A stretch of 25,341 bases of DNA from Opitutales bacterium (GCA_017623955.1 JAGAOA010000246.1:1-25341), one strand, 5' to 3'. Shown: positions 1 through 7,586, counted from the stretch's first letter. Notes: generated by a model not told the origin, from the sequence alone. Program-made: numbers and translations.

Positions 1-657
1 AAAAATCAATGAAATTGCAACTCCTACAAATCTGGCGCCAAACTGACCTGGTACGTATCTTCTAAAAGATTTTGGCCAAAATACAATCACTAGTAACGAT
101 ATAACGCCCAATACTACTGTTGGAACGTTTAGTGTTGATAAATTTTCAAATATAACACTCATTTTAGGAATGAAATCTTCGGGCATTGTTTTTATTTGAA
201 GTCCTAAGAAGTCCTTAATCTGAGTCGACATAATCAGAATTGCTATACCATTTGTAAAGCCAATCGTTACGGGGCGAGGAATATATCTAATTGCATTTCC
301 CATATGAGTTAAGCCCATAACAATCAAAATAATCCCAGCCAAAACCGTAGCAATGCAAAGTCCAGTAAATCCATAAGTTCCCATTATTCCGGAAACTATA
401 ACTATGAAAGCTCCTGTTGGTCCTCCTATCTGAACTTTAGATCCGCCAAAGACTGAAATTATAAGTCCTGCAATAATTGCAGTGTACAGTCCTTGTGCTG
501 GCGACACTCCACTTGCTATTGCAAAAGCCATAGCCAAAGGCAGAGCTAAAATACCTACGCTTATACCCGCTCCAAAATCAGAGATTAACGTAGACGAATT
601 ATATCCCTTTAAACAGTCTATTAATTTGGGACGAAACGAAAACTTTATATCATTCAT
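1..657 (-). CDS. SulP family anion transporter, N-terminal part (cut by window edge)
   Basis: Reading the minus strand from ATG at 657 gives an open frame of 219 residues that runs off the left edge, so the C-terminus (remaining membrane segments and probably a STAS domain) is not visible. The translation has the hallmarks of the SulP/SLC26 family: ALPLAMAFAIASGVSP near residue 40, QGLYTAIIAG, then the glycine-rich VQIGGPTGAFIVIVSG motif, followed by several hydrophobic membrane helices and RPVTIGFTNGIAILI. Family members move sulfate, bicarbonate or other inorganic anions across the inner membrane; the substrate cannot be told from sequence. The start codon overlaps the stop of the upstream zinc-ribbon gene (TAATG at 659-655), so the two are very probably cotranscribed and translationally coupled. 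Confidence 0.93.
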   Translation of the reverse strand, partial: MNDIKFSFRPKLIDCLKGYNSSTLISDFGAGISVGILALPLAMAFAIASGVSPAQGLYTAIIAGLIISVFGGSKVQIGGPTGAFIVIVSGIMGTYGFTGLCIATVLAGIILIVMGLTHMGNAIRYIPRPVTIGFTNGIAILIMSTQIKDFLGLQIKTMPEDFIPKMSVIFENLSTLNVPTVVLGVISLLVIVFWPKSFRRYVPGQFGARFVGVAISLIF

Positions 658-1025
658 TATTTTCCGAGTAGCTTTTGAAAAAATCCGTCGTCATTATATT
701 TTTCGTCGGGCATATAAATAAAGGCGAAACAATTATCACAAACGCCAATATTTTTATTTTTCAAAAGATAGTCGATTTCGTCGTCTGCTACATTTGCTCC
801 ACAGGCGGCACATTTTTTATCTACCACTTCCGCTAGGCCCATTTTTCCCGAAGCTTCTAGTCTGTCGAAATGCGACAGAGCAAACGGCGGAACTTGTCTG
901 CGATTTTCAATAATAAAATCGCGCAATATTTGAACATCATCTTCAGACATCGACGGAGACTCCGATAAAGCTCTCGCTTTGCGAATTCTCAATAATCTTT
1001 GTATAATGTCTTCCGTATGTCTCAT
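657..1025 (-). CDS. small zinc-ribbon protein, function unknown
   Basis: This 122-residue protein has a basic, probably helical N-terminal half (IIQRLLRIRKAR) and a C-terminal zinc-ribbon-like module with CxxC pairs: KKCAACG near residue 71 and CDNC near residue 96, about 22 residues apart. This spacing suits a single four-cysteine zinc site. The module resembles the C4-type zinc ribbons at the end of coiled-coil nucleic-acid-binding proteins found in Verrucomicrobiota and Chlamydiae, but the similarity is loose and I do not assign a function. It is the first gene of an operon with the SulP transporter, whose ATG overlaps its stop. A possible promoter at 1033-1062 would place the transcript start almost at the ATG, so the message could be leaderless, or the true start could be internal. 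Confidence 0.75.
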   Translation of the reverse strand: MRHTEDIIQRLLRIRKARALSESPSMSEDDVQILRDFIIENRRQVPPFALSHFDRLEASGKMGLAEVVDKKCAACGANVADDEIDYLLKNKNIGVCDNCFAFIYMPDEKYNDDGFFQKLLGK

Positions 1026-1032
1026 ATATTGC

Positions 1033-1062
1033 TATATGTGTAGTAAATCTGCATATTGACAA
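1033..1062 (-). promoter_or_regulatory. possible sigma-70-type promoter for the zinc-ribbon/SulP operon
   Basis: On the minus strand TTGTCA (1062-1057) is followed after 18 bases by CATATA (1038-1033). Transcription would begin within a base or two of the ATG at 1025, which would make a leaderless message. Found by eye in AT-rich sequence, so chance matches are likely. Confidence 0.35.
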
Positions 1063-1108
1063 TCATATTGCAACTCTTTTTTTACTTAGATTGTTATTTT
1101 TTTTTACT

Positions 1109-1122
1109 AAAGAACGTTCTTT
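1109..1122. promoter_or_regulatory. 14-bp perfect palindrome, possible operator
   Basis: AAAGAACGTTCTTT is a perfect inverted repeat without spacer. It lies in the gap between the terminator of the Bax-inhibitor-like gene and the start of the zinc-ribbon gene, about 50 bases upstream of that gene's possible -35 box. Its GAAC/GTTC half-sites are typical of a symmetric dimeric regulator site, but no regulator is identified. Confidence 0.3.
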
Positions 1123-1150
1123 TATGGCAGAAGATTTATTTATAAATAAA

Positions 1151-1184
1151 AAAATGTCGATTAAGTAACCTCAATCGACATTTT
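1151..1184 (-). terminator. intrinsic terminator of the Bax-inhibitor-1-like gene
   Basis: A 12-bp stem pairs AAAATGTCGATT (1151-1162) with AATCGACATTTT (1173-1184) around a 10-base loop. On the minus strand it lies about 25 bases past the stop codon at 1209 and is followed by a T-run. A-runs and T-runs on both sides would let it work in either direction. Confidence 0.85.
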
Positions 1185-1208
1185 TTAGTATTTTTTTTAT
1201 TTCTTTGC

Positions 1209-1904
1209 TTAGTCTCTACGAGCAATTAAGAACTGAAGTATGTACCAAAATAGTAATGCAATAGATGCAAATAATCCGAGGGCTGCAGCAACATATTGAT
1301 TGTTCCTATATTCATGAATAATCGCTGAAGTTTGATATAAAACAGCAATACCTGCAAAAACAATCATAGCGCCAGAAAACCATAATCCCAATGCAAATCC
1401 AAATAACATAGAGCATACTATAAGTCCCAATGCAACAAACGAACCAATTACTAAAAAGCCTCCTAAGTATGAAAAGTTCTTTTTCGACACAAACGCATAC
1501 GCAGTTATCCCCGCCGATAGAGCAAAAGTAAGTATGGCAGCTTGTGGAATAGTGTCGGGAGCAATGCTTTCGGCTAGTAAAAGTAAGGGTAAGAAGATTA
1601 TTGCTTCTGCAAATACATACAAATACAATCCCGCATACTGTTTCCCAATCGATTCATTTGAATGAGCCCAAGAGTTGGCTATCCAAGAAATTCCCATGAA
1701 TGCTAGTAAAACAATCAACCAATTGTTTCCGCTAATCATTTTTTGAGCTAAGTTAACTGCTGGTTGCCACGACATAAACATCGCCTCAGCACAAACGAAC
1801 ACTACAAAAGCTGCAGCTAGATTAAAGTAACATTTTCTTATAAACTCGGAACGTGCAGAAACTGCAGCCGACGAATTTCTAACGTAATTATTTTCGTATT
1901 TCAT
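1209..1904 (-). CDS. Bax inhibitor-1 / YccA family membrane protein
   Basis: The 231-residue product is almost entirely hydrophobic, with about seven membrane helices between residues 25 and 227, which matches the size and topology of the bacterial BI-1 (TMBIM, YbhL/YccA) family. The C-terminal helix AALGLFASIALLFWYILQFL is especially typical of the family, and the preceding SAIIHEY segment corresponds to the region between helices 6 and 7. Eukaryotic and Bacillus relatives act as pH-sensitive calcium leak channels; in most bacteria the role is unknown, and E. coli YccA modulates the FtsH protease. It stands alone, divergent from rph across an 84-base AT-rich gap, and ends at its own terminator. 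The assignment to the family is strong; the function is not known. Confidence 0.88.
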   Translation of the reverse strand: MKYENNYVRNSSAAVSARSEFIRKCYFNLAAAFVVFVCAEAMFMSWQPAVNLAQKMISGNNWLIVLLAFMGISWIANSWAHSNESIGKQYAGLYLYVFAEAIIFLPLLLLAESIAPDTIPQAAILTFALSAGITAYAFVSKKNFSYLGGFLVIGSFVALGLIVCSMLFGFALGLWFSGAMIVFAGIAVLYQTSAIIHEYRNNQYVAAALGLFASIALLFWYILQFLIARRD

Positions 1905-1988
1905 GAATATAGTTGTTTAAAGATTTTTTTTAAAAATAAAAGAAAAATAACTGGAAAAATATTTGTTTATAAATATAACGTAAAAATT

Positions 1989-2744
1989 ATGGAAAATGAA
2001 AGTCAAAATAATTTAAGATTTGATGGTAGAAAATACGACCAGTTGCGTCCTATCTCTTTTAAGACAGGCATAGCACCTCATGCAACAGGTTCTGTATTGG
2101 TGTCTTTTGGAAATACTCAAGTCATTTGTTCGGCGATGGCAGAAAAGAAAGTGCCAAGTTGGATGATGTCTCAAGCTCAACAGAAAGGGTGGATGAGTGC
2201 TGAATATGCAATGCTTCCGTATGCTACATTGACACGTAAACAACGTGCAAGTTCCGCAAATAAGGTAGATGGTCGTTCAGTTGAAATCCAACGTCTAATA
2301 GGTCGCTCGATGCGTGCAGTTGCCGATTTAGAGAAAATTCCAGGTTATACATTGTGGATAGATTGCGATGTTCTTCAAGCCGATGGTGGTACGCGTACTG
2401 CTTCAATAAGTGGAGCTTATGTTGCAGCTAAGATTGCAGTTGCTAAATTAATAGAGGCAGGAGAAATTCAAGAAGATCCATTTGTTGATTCGGTTGCCGC
2501 AGTTAGTGTTGGTATGTGTGATGGTAGAGCCGTTCTCGACCTTCCTTATGTCGAAGACAAAGATGCCGATGTGGATGCTAATGTAGTTATGACAGGTTCT
2601 GCAAAGTTTGTCGAAGTTCAGATGTCTGGAGAAGAAGCTACCTTTGATGGCGAACAATTATCAGAACTCTTGGCATTAGCTAAAAAAGGTATAGGCGAGA
2701 TTATTCAACTTCAAAATAAAGCAATAGAGGAGGGCTTGAAATGA
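1989..2744 (+). CDS. rph: ribonuclease PH
   Basis: RNase PH is a phosphorolytic 3'-to-5' exoribonuclease that trims the 3' ends of tRNA precursors, using phosphate and releasing nucleoside diphosphates, and works as a hexamer in the cytoplasm. The 251-residue protein has the full family pattern: RFDGRKYDQLRPISF at residues 10-24, SVLVSFGNTQVICSA, GWMSAEYAMLPYAT, VDGRSVEIQRLIGRSMRAV, and the phosphate-binding GGTRTASISGAYVA motif near residue 133. The length is close to the usual 240 or so residues. It is the first gene of a short operon: its TGA overlaps the ATG of the next gene (ATGA at 2741-2744). Confidence 0.97.
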   Translation: MENESQNNLRFDGRKYDQLRPISFKTGIAPHATGSVLVSFGNTQVICSAMAEKKVPSWMMSQAQQKGWMSAEYAMLPYATLTRKQRASSANKVDGRSVEIQRLIGRSMRAVADLEKIPGYTLWIDCDVLQADGGTRTASISGAYVAAKIAVAKLIEAGEIQEDPFVDSVAAVSVGMCDGRAVLDLPYVEDKDADVDANVVMTGSAKFVEVQMSGEEATFDGEQLSELLALAKKGIGEIIQLQNKAIEEGLK

Positions 2745-3061
2745 ATAGAGTAGAGATGGCTGTTGCATCTTTTAGAAAGCCATATTCGTGTGCTCAAACA
2801 GTATACGCAGCATTGGCTCCAATAGATGCTCAAAAGCTTGAGCTTATGAAACAAAATAGTGGTGGTAGAGCTCCAGAAGGCGCTTGTGGGGCTTTATATG
2901 CTGCAATGTATCTAAATCCCGATAAAGCCGAATTTATCAAAGAAGCGTTTGCAAAAGAAGTTGGAGATTTTCGTTGTGCAGAAATTAAAGGTAATTATAA
3001 AACTCCATGTGAAGAATGCGTTAGAATTGCCGCACGATTAGCTAGTGAGAACAATTCATAA
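2741..3061 (+). CDS. C_GCAxxG_C_C-type cysteine-rich protein, putative redox protein
   Basis: The 106-residue protein carries the cysteine layout of the C_GCAxxG_C_C family (TIGR01909-type): Cys17 in SCAQTV, Cys49 in GGRAPEGACGALYAA, Cys79 in FRCAEI, and Cys90/Cys93 in TPCEEC. The order and spacing suit a redox-active or metal-binding fold, a role proposed for the family but not proven. It overlaps the stop of rph by four bases, so translation of the two is coupled. There is no signal peptide, so it should be cytoplasmic. Whether the link with RNase PH is functional or only a shared transcript cannot be judged here. Confidence 0.82.
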   Translation: MNRVEMAVASFRKPYSCAQTVYAALAPIDAQKLELMKQNSGGRAPEGACGALYAAMYLNPDKAEFIKEAFAKEVGDFRCAEIKGNYKTPCEECVRIAARLASENNS

Positions 3062-3156
3062 TTTACATAGTTTTTTCGATTAACTCTACTGATAAAATTT
3101 GTTGAACGATTGTAAAAAATATGCAAGTATAAATTTAATCAATAACATTAGATATT

Positions 3157-3513
3157 ATGTATCAGGTTACATTTAGTACTCAGAGTATGGCAGAGCTTAA
3201 CAAACTTGATAAGCTTACACAGCTCGAAATTATAGATTCGTTTGGTTCTCTCACTAAAGAACAGATAGAAAATGGGCTTTTAGAAATTGGTAAAATCCAT
3301 CGTGGTAATAAAGATTACTATCGTTTAAGAACGGGAGATTATCGAATATATTTTGAAGTTTTTGAACAAACTCATACATTACATGCACATTATATTTTGC
3401 ATCATCATACATTGGCAGATTTTGTTTTTCGATTTAAATTACCGTTTAAAGAAGAAACAATGCTAGAACAAGAAGATAACTTTTGGAAATATTTGGAGTC
3501 TTTGAAAAAATGA
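3157..3513 (+). CDS. RelE/ParE-superfamily protein, no partner antitoxin seen
   Basis: The first 75 or so residues fit the RelE/ParE toxin fold: a helical start (STQSMAELNKLDKLTQLEIIDSF), then the core strand region YYRLRTGDYRIYFEV at residues 54-68, the best conserved part of this superfamily, including Arg58 and Arg63. Known relatives cleave ribosome-bound mRNA or inhibit gyrase. Two things are odd. There is no antitoxin-like small gene on either side, and a tail of about 40 residues (from HHHTLADF to the end) goes beyond the usual core of about 90. Its stop overlaps the start of pssA (ATGA at 3510-3513). It may be an exapted, non-toxic housekeeping version. The fold call is good; activity is unknown. 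Confidence 0.8.
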   Translation: MYQVTFSTQSMAELNKLDKLTQLEIIDSFGSLTKEQIENGLLEIGKIHRGNKDYYRLRTGDYRIYFEVFEQTHTLHAHYILHHHTLADFVFRFKLPFKEETMLEQEDNFWKYLESLKK

Positions 3514-4415
3514 GCCATAATAAAAAACTTTGGGCTGATGTACATCAGGCTAGTAAAATCTATATTTTGCCAAACGCCTTTACTGCTGGTAATTTGTTCT
3601 TTGGCTTTTTGTCTATTATCTTGTGCATACAAGGTAAATTTAATAATAGTTCGCAAGATAGAGCAATAGATGTTTTGGCACAGTTAATAGCTCCGACATC
3701 AACTAATTCAGTCGAAGGTGCGGGGTATTATCTATTGGCAATTTTGTGCATATTGATGGCTTTTTTGTGTGATGCATTTGATGGTAGAGTTGCACGAGCT
3801 AGCGGAAAGTTATCTCTTTTTGGGAAAGAATACGATTCTCTTGCAGACTTAGTTTCCTTTGGCGTAGCGCCTTGCTTGCTTATGTATTTTTTGATACTCA
3901 AGCCGACTGCATCTATGAGTCAAGCATTAGCTTCGTTTGTAATTAACACTGGCTGGTTGATAGGTTTTATTTTTATGTTATGTGCATCTATTCGTTTGGC
4001 TAGATTTAACGTTTTGACAAATCCATATATAAATGGACATGAAAAATACGAAACAGGCGATTTTTCAGGGCTTCCCGCTCCGGCTGCCGCAGGAACAGTA
4101 GCATCAATAGCCTTAACTATGTTGAGTTTAGATTTGACTAAATTTTCTTTTCTTCTAATCCCATTAATGTTGTTGATATCGTGGTTTATGGTAGGTAATA
4201 TCCCGTATCCGTCGTTTAAACATATTAATTGGACTACCAGTACAAAATTTAGAACATTTGTGATAATTATAATTTGCGTATTATTAATTATTTATTTTCG
4301 CGAATATAGTTTTGCGTTAATGTTTTTATCGTATGTATTTTATCCACCAATTAAATATATTCCACGAGTTAAGCGTGTAATTAATTATAAAATTAAAAAG
4401 ATAAAACGCAAATGA
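3510..4415 (+). CDS. pssA: CDP-diacylglycerol--serine O-phosphatidyltransferase
   Basis: This integral membrane enzyme joins CDP-diacylglycerol and serine to give phosphatidylserine, the precursor of phosphatidylethanolamine. The CDP-alcohol phosphotransferase signature is complete: Asp88, Asp91-Gly92, Ala95-Arg96, Gly105, Asp109 and Asp113 (D-x2-DG-x2-AR-x8-G-x3-D-x3-D). Hydrophobic helices surround the motif, and the ending is basic (KRVINYKIKKIKRK). I chose the ATG at 3510 (301 residues) because it overlaps the stop of the RelE-like gene as ATGA, which is how coupled genes start elsewhere in this window; a start at 3483 would overlap that gene by 31 bases. The protein resembles the Bacillus-type PssA in having the transferase domain near the N-terminus. 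It ends at a strong bidirectional terminator. Confidence 0.95.
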   Translation: MSHNKKLWADVHQASKIYILPNAFTAGNLFFGFLSIILCIQGKFNNSSQDRAIDVLAQLIAPTSTNSVEGAGYYLLAILCILMAFLCDAFDGRVARASGKLSLFGKEYDSLADLVSFGVAPCLLMYFLILKPTASMSQALASFVINTGWLIGFIFMLCASIRLARFNVLTNPYINGHEKYETGDFSGLPAPAAAGTVASIALTMLSLDLTKFSFLLIPLMLLISWFMVGNIPYPSFKHINWTTSTKFRTFVIIIICVLLIIYFREYSFALMFLSYVFYPPIKYIPRVKRVINYKIKKIKRK

Positions 4416-4421
4416 GATATT

Positions 4422-4450
4422 AAAAAGCAGTTCATAGTGAACTGCTTTTT
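4422..4450. terminator. bidirectional intrinsic terminator between pssA and rsmE
   Basis: A perfect 13-bp stem pairs AAAAAGCAGTTCA (4422-4434) with TGAACTGCTTTTT (4438-4450) around a 3-base loop. It has U-rich tails in both directions and sits exactly between the convergent stops at 4415 and 4454. Confidence 0.93.
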
Positions 4451-4453
4451 CTT

Positions 4454-5182
4454 TTAAAGATTGTGTAAAAGAGCAAGTACTGATATTAATGCCGTGTCGG
4501 TTCGCAAAACGCGTTCTCCTAAAGATACAAGAGTGTAACCTCTATTACGAAGAGTATCTCTGTCTGCATTAGTAAAGCCACGTTCGCTCCCCAATATTAT
4601 GTTCATATATTCATCTTTTACCGGATTGTAAGACATAAATGCATCAGAAAACGATGCTTCAGCTTCATAAATATCTGGAGCAAAATTTATAGCATTAGCA
4701 TCTCCAAGATCTTCTAGTAAATCTATTGCGTGTTCTAAACTGTTGGCATATTCAAAGTGAGGAATGTAAGTTGAACATGCTTGTTCTGCCCCACGTTCTA
4801 ACCACTTTAAATATTCTCCAGAAGAGTATAGACTACTTTTAGCATAGTCTGCCTCTCCTTTAGATGCTGGATAAAATACGAGATTTTCTACCCCAAAACA
4901 AGCAGCCTCAAAAAGTAGACGTTGTGCAATTTGTGGTCGTGCATAAGATACCGCAATTCCCGCAGGTAATCTTCTAGGATTACTTGCTTGACGTATTGGT
5001 GTAAGAGTTGCACCTCCATTATCATCGTATGAAATAGAGCAAATATTTAAATCTCCATTTATATTGCCGGCAAAAATTTCTCCGCCATTTTTAGTTCGGA
5101 GAACTTTAATAATGTGCTCTAATTTTGGATGTCCACTTTCTAATTTTAGCGGAGCATTTTCTGGAAATAAGATACAATTCAT
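4454..5182 (-). CDS. rsmE: 16S rRNA (uracil-1498-N3)-methyltransferase
   Basis: RsmE methylates N3 of U1498 in 16S rRNA using S-adenosylmethionine. The 242-residue protein has the SPOUT-fold knot signatures of the family: LGSERGF at residues 197-203, which binds the cofactor, and LGERVLRTDTALISVLALL from 221, which is nearly diagnostic for RsmE. The N-terminal part (HPKLEHIIKVLRTKNGGEIF) corresponds to the PUA-like substrate domain, where the HxxxVLR element is typical. The central FEAACFGVENLVFYPASKGE matches the KATELGV region, though the usual Lys and Glu are partly changed. It is a single gene, transcribed toward pssA and sharing its terminator. Confidence 0.95.
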   Translation of the reverse strand: MNCILFPENAPLKLESGHPKLEHIIKVLRTKNGGEIFAGNINGDLNICSISYDDNGGATLTPIRQASNPRRLPAGIAVSYARPQIAQRLLFEAACFGVENLVFYPASKGEADYAKSSLYSSGEYLKWLERGAEQACSTYIPHFEYANSLEHAIDLLEDLGDANAINFAPDIYEAEASFSDAFMSYNPVKDEYMNIILGSERGFTNADRDTLRNRGYTLVSLGERVLRTDTALISVLALLHNL

Positions 5183-5293
5183 TGTTTTTCTAAAAGATAT
5201 ATAGAATTTTTGCGTTTTTTATTCATATAAGGCAAATAAAAAATACAATTTTATGGCTTGAAGAATTAGATTTTTTATGCTGATATATATTGC

Positions 5294-5653
5294 ATGAATC
5301 CTCAAAATTTTACATCAGAAGATGAAGCCGCATTGCGCGATGCTTTAAAACGTTGTTCGCCTCAAACAATAGAAAACGCTGTTGCGTTTAGAAAGACAGG
5401 TGATAAATCATTGTTAGATAGCATTGTTATTGGAATCATAGAACGTTTTACAGAACCAGAAAAGAGAGATTTATTGAATTCTGGAAACGATGAAATCGAT
5501 ATGGTAAAAGATCTTGAATTAGATTCTCTTACGATGGTCGAGATTGTTTTGTGCGTTGAAGATGCTATTGCAGTCAGCGTAGAACAAGAAGATATGCAAA
5601 GCTTGCATACTCTTGCCGATATCAAAGCTTATATTAGTCAAAAGATTGCATAA
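5294..5653 (+). CDS. acyl-carrier-protein-like protein with N-terminal extension
   Basis: The C-terminal 55 or so residues form a carrier domain with ELDSLTMVEIV around Ser78, the expected attachment site of 4'-phosphopantetheine, followed by VEDAIAVSVEQEDMQSLHTLADIKAYI, a good match to helices III and IV of ACPs. Unlike housekeeping AcpP (about 78 residues), it has an extra helical segment of about 45 residues in front (FTSEDEAALRDALKRCSPQTIENAVAFRK). No ketosynthase, thioesterase or condensation gene lies next to it, so its pathway cannot be named. It could serve lipid or envelope modification, or work with the Aas-like synthetase some 14 kb away, but that is only a guess. There is no ribosome binding site of note. 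Confidence 0.88.
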   Translation: MNPQNFTSEDEAALRDALKRCSPQTIENAVAFRKTGDKSLLDSIVIGIIERFTEPEKRDLLNSGNDEIDMVKDLELDSLTMVEIVLCVEDAIAVSVEQEDMQSLHTLADIKAYISQKIA

Positions 5654-5675
5654 TATTTGTATGCTCATGAGTGGG

Positions 5676-5707
5676 TAGACAGGTATTTGTGTCTAGTCTT
5701 TTTGTTT
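5676..5707 (+). terminator. weak intrinsic terminator after the ACP-like gene
   Basis: TAGACA (5676-5681) pairs with TGTCTA (5690-5695) around an 8-base loop and is followed by a tract rich in T. The stem is short, so this is tentative. Confidence 0.45.
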
Positions 5708-5717
5708 TTTTTAACTA

Positions 5718-5784
5718 AAATTTAGTCAAAAATTCGATGTTTTTTGGCTAAATTTGTATTTTTTATCGTAAAAAAGATAAAAAA
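5718..5784. promoter_or_regulatory. two tandem hairpins upstream of the ABC operon
   Basis: The first stem pairs 5718-5732 with 5741-5755 (15 bp with one G-T pair, 8-base loop). The second pairs TTTTTTATC (5759-5767) with GATAAAAAA (5776-5784) around an 8-base loop. Both sit within 90 bases upstream of the ABC ATPase start at 5808. They could be terminators, a leader structure or operator symmetry. Being A/T-rich they are weak in RNA, but the length of the first makes chance less likely. Confidence 0.5.
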
Positions 5785-5807
5785 TGGTGTCAAAATTTGT
5801 GTAAAGC

Positions 5808-6809
5808 ATGCAATCTGAGCAAGAAATTTCTAATTCTGTAATTGTGCGACGCCTGACCAAAGAATATGGTTCGGTAAAAGCTATCGATAACGTATCATTC
5901 AGAATAGGTAAGGGCGAAATAGTAGGCTTTTTAGGTCCTAATGGAGCTGGAAAAAGCACTACTATGAAGATAATATCAGGTCTGATGCCTGCAAATTCGG
6001 GTAGTGTAGAGATTTGTGGGATTAACGTAGCCAACGATCCAGATAGAGCCAAAAGCCATATAGGTTTTATGCCAGAAAATAATCCACTTCCAGAAGATTT
6101 ACGAGTGGATGAATACTTAAAGTTTAGGGCAAAATTAAAAGGAATCGATAGAAGTGAGATTGCAAATGCGGTTGAGGAAGTTATGGAAATTTGTCAGCTC
6201 AATCGTAAGGCTTACAGAAAGATAATTGGTAATTTGTCGAAAGGTTTTCGTCAGCGTGTCGGCATAGCTGATGCAATCTTAGCACATCCAGATGTAATAA
6301 TTATGGATGAACCTACAATTGGGTTAGATCCACATCAAATTTTAGCTATAAGAGAGCTTATAAATTCTTTGAGAGGGAAGATGAGTGTTATAATTAGCTC
6401 TCACATTCTTCCGGAAATTGAGCTTGTTTGCGATAGAGTAATAATAATCAATCAAGGTTCAATAGTTGCTAGTGGTACGCCAGAGGCATTGCGTAAAGAC
6501 TTTATATCGGCGGATAGATATATAGTTTCTTTGAGAATGCCTAAAGTTGAGTTTGAATATCAACTTAAGTCCATATCAGATACCGTTGAAGTTGAAATAT
6601 GTAAAGATTTAAGTGATGGATTTTTTGAATATATAGTAAAAGCACCAGTAAATTCAAACTTAGGGTTTACACTAATAAGCGAGTTTTCAAAAGATTCTAG
6701 CTGTATGTTACGTGAAGTCTCATACAAAAAGCCGACACTCGAAGAAATTTTCATATCTGCAACTCGCAGAAGTTGGGAACAAGTTTTGAGCGGTTCGCAA
6801 CAAAAATAA
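5808..6809 (+). CDS. ABC transporter ATP-binding protein, GldA/ABC-2 type
   Basis: This ATPase should energise the membrane protein encoded next. The 333-residue protein has Walker A GPNGAGKST at 43-51, a Q-loop region IGFMPENNPL (85-94) with the Glu for Gln change also seen in GldA-like ATPases, signature LSKGFRQR at 143-150, Walker B VIIMDEP at 163-169, and the switch His199 in SSHILPEIE. After about residue 225 follows a C-terminal extension of about 100 residues, usual for this subfamily. It leads an operon that runs for almost 8 kb without a gap of more than a few bases. Relatives in Bacteroidetes (GldA) belong to gliding motility; in non-gliding bacteria the same trio occurs without that role, so motility should not be assumed. 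Confidence 0.95.
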   Translation: MQSEQEISNSVIVRRLTKEYGSVKAIDNVSFRIGKGEIVGFLGPNGAGKSTTMKIISGLMPANSGSVEICGINVANDPDRAKSHIGFMPENNPLPEDLRVDEYLKFRAKLKGIDRSEIANAVEEVMEICQLNRKAYRKIIGNLSKGFRQRVGIADAILAHPDVIIMDEPTIGLDPHQILAIRELINSLRGKMSVIISSHILPEIELVCDRVIIINQGSIVASGTPEALRKDFISADRYIVSLRMPKVEFEYQLKSISDTVEVEICKDLSDGFFEYIVKAPVNSNLGFTLISEFSKDSSCMLREVSYKKPTLEEIFISATRRSWEQVLSGSQQK

Positions 6810-6817
6810 GGTATAAA

Positions 6818-7585
6818 ATGAGAAAATTTATAATTCTTTTAAGACATCAAATTTGGCTTATGTTAATATCGCCGTCAACGTATTTTGCGGCATTTTTGTT
6901 CTTAAGTTTGATGGCTGGTATTTTTGTATTATCGGTTCGAGAAATTAGTGTCGTTGCTGGGAAGAGTTCCCCCGTAGAGTATTTTTTGAATTTGTTTTGG
7001 ATTCCAGTGCTTTTTATGGTCCCTCTTTTGACAATGCGAAGCCTTTCGGAAGAGTTGCGTAGGGGAACTTTAAGTAGTTTGATGACGACTGCAGTAAGTG
7101 CTTGGCAGATAGTATTGTCTAAGTTTATGGCAAGTTATATATTCTATTGCTTATTATGGCTGGCTACTCTTTTGTATTCATACATTGTTTGTTGGTATAT
7201 TCCACATGCAACAAGTGATGATTTGTTTAGTGTTTCACAATTATTTACTGGATATGGTTTTATATTTTTAACGGGTTCTATGTATGTTGCAGTAGGTATA
7301 TTTGCAAGTTCATTAACACGCTCTACATTAGTAGCTGGTATGTTGTCGTTCGGGATGTTGTTTTTCTTAGTCACAGGAGCCCAAATATCAGAAAAATTGC
7401 TTACGCAAGAGGGGGATTCGGTTTCAACAATGTTGTCTACACTAGTAGATTATTTACATACATTTAAACAATTAGAACGCTATAACAATTCATTAGTTGA
7501 TTCGCGTTCATTCTTTTTCTATATAAGTTCTACAATAATGTTATTAGCGTTTACTTCGTTGATAACGGAATCGAAAAATAGATAA
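6818..7585 (+). CDS. ABC-2 type permease, GldF-like
   Basis: The 255-residue product has six hydrophobic segments, beginning with MRKFIILLRHQIWLMLISPSTYFAAFLFLSLM, a start typical of ABC-2 permeases of the GldF/NosY kind, and the motif LTMRSLSEELRRGTLSSLMTTAVSAWQIVLSKF in the first cytoplasmic loop region, a family hallmark (E-rr-GT-e-LL-t-P-v). I chose the ATG at 6818 because it follows AAGG with proper spacing and lies 8 bases after the ATPase stop; a start at 6773 would overlap that gene. It should form the membrane channel with the preceding ATPase. Substrate unknown. Confidence 0.92.
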   Translation: MRKFIILLRHQIWLMLISPSTYFAAFLFLSLMAGIFVLSVREISVVAGKSSPVEYFLNLFWIPVLFMVPLLTMRSLSEELRRGTLSSLMTTAVSAWQIVLSKFMASYIFYCLLWLATLLYSYIVCWYIPHATSDDLFSVSQLFTGYGFIFLTGSMYVAVGIFASSLTRSTLVAGMLSFGMLFFLVTGAQISEKLLTQEGDSVSTMLSTLVDYLHTFKQLERYNNSLVDSRSFFFYISSTIMLLAFTSLITESKNR

Positions 7586-7586
7586 T

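Noticed and set aside
482..721. Plus-strand frame of 79 residues
   Set aside because: It lies opposite the clear SulP and zinc-ribbon genes and shows no family motif; it is an antisense shadow.
1109..1122. SOS box (LexA/DinR type)
   Set aside because: The GAAC and GTTC halves touch each other with no four-base spacer, so it does not fit the known CGAAC-N4-GTTCG form.
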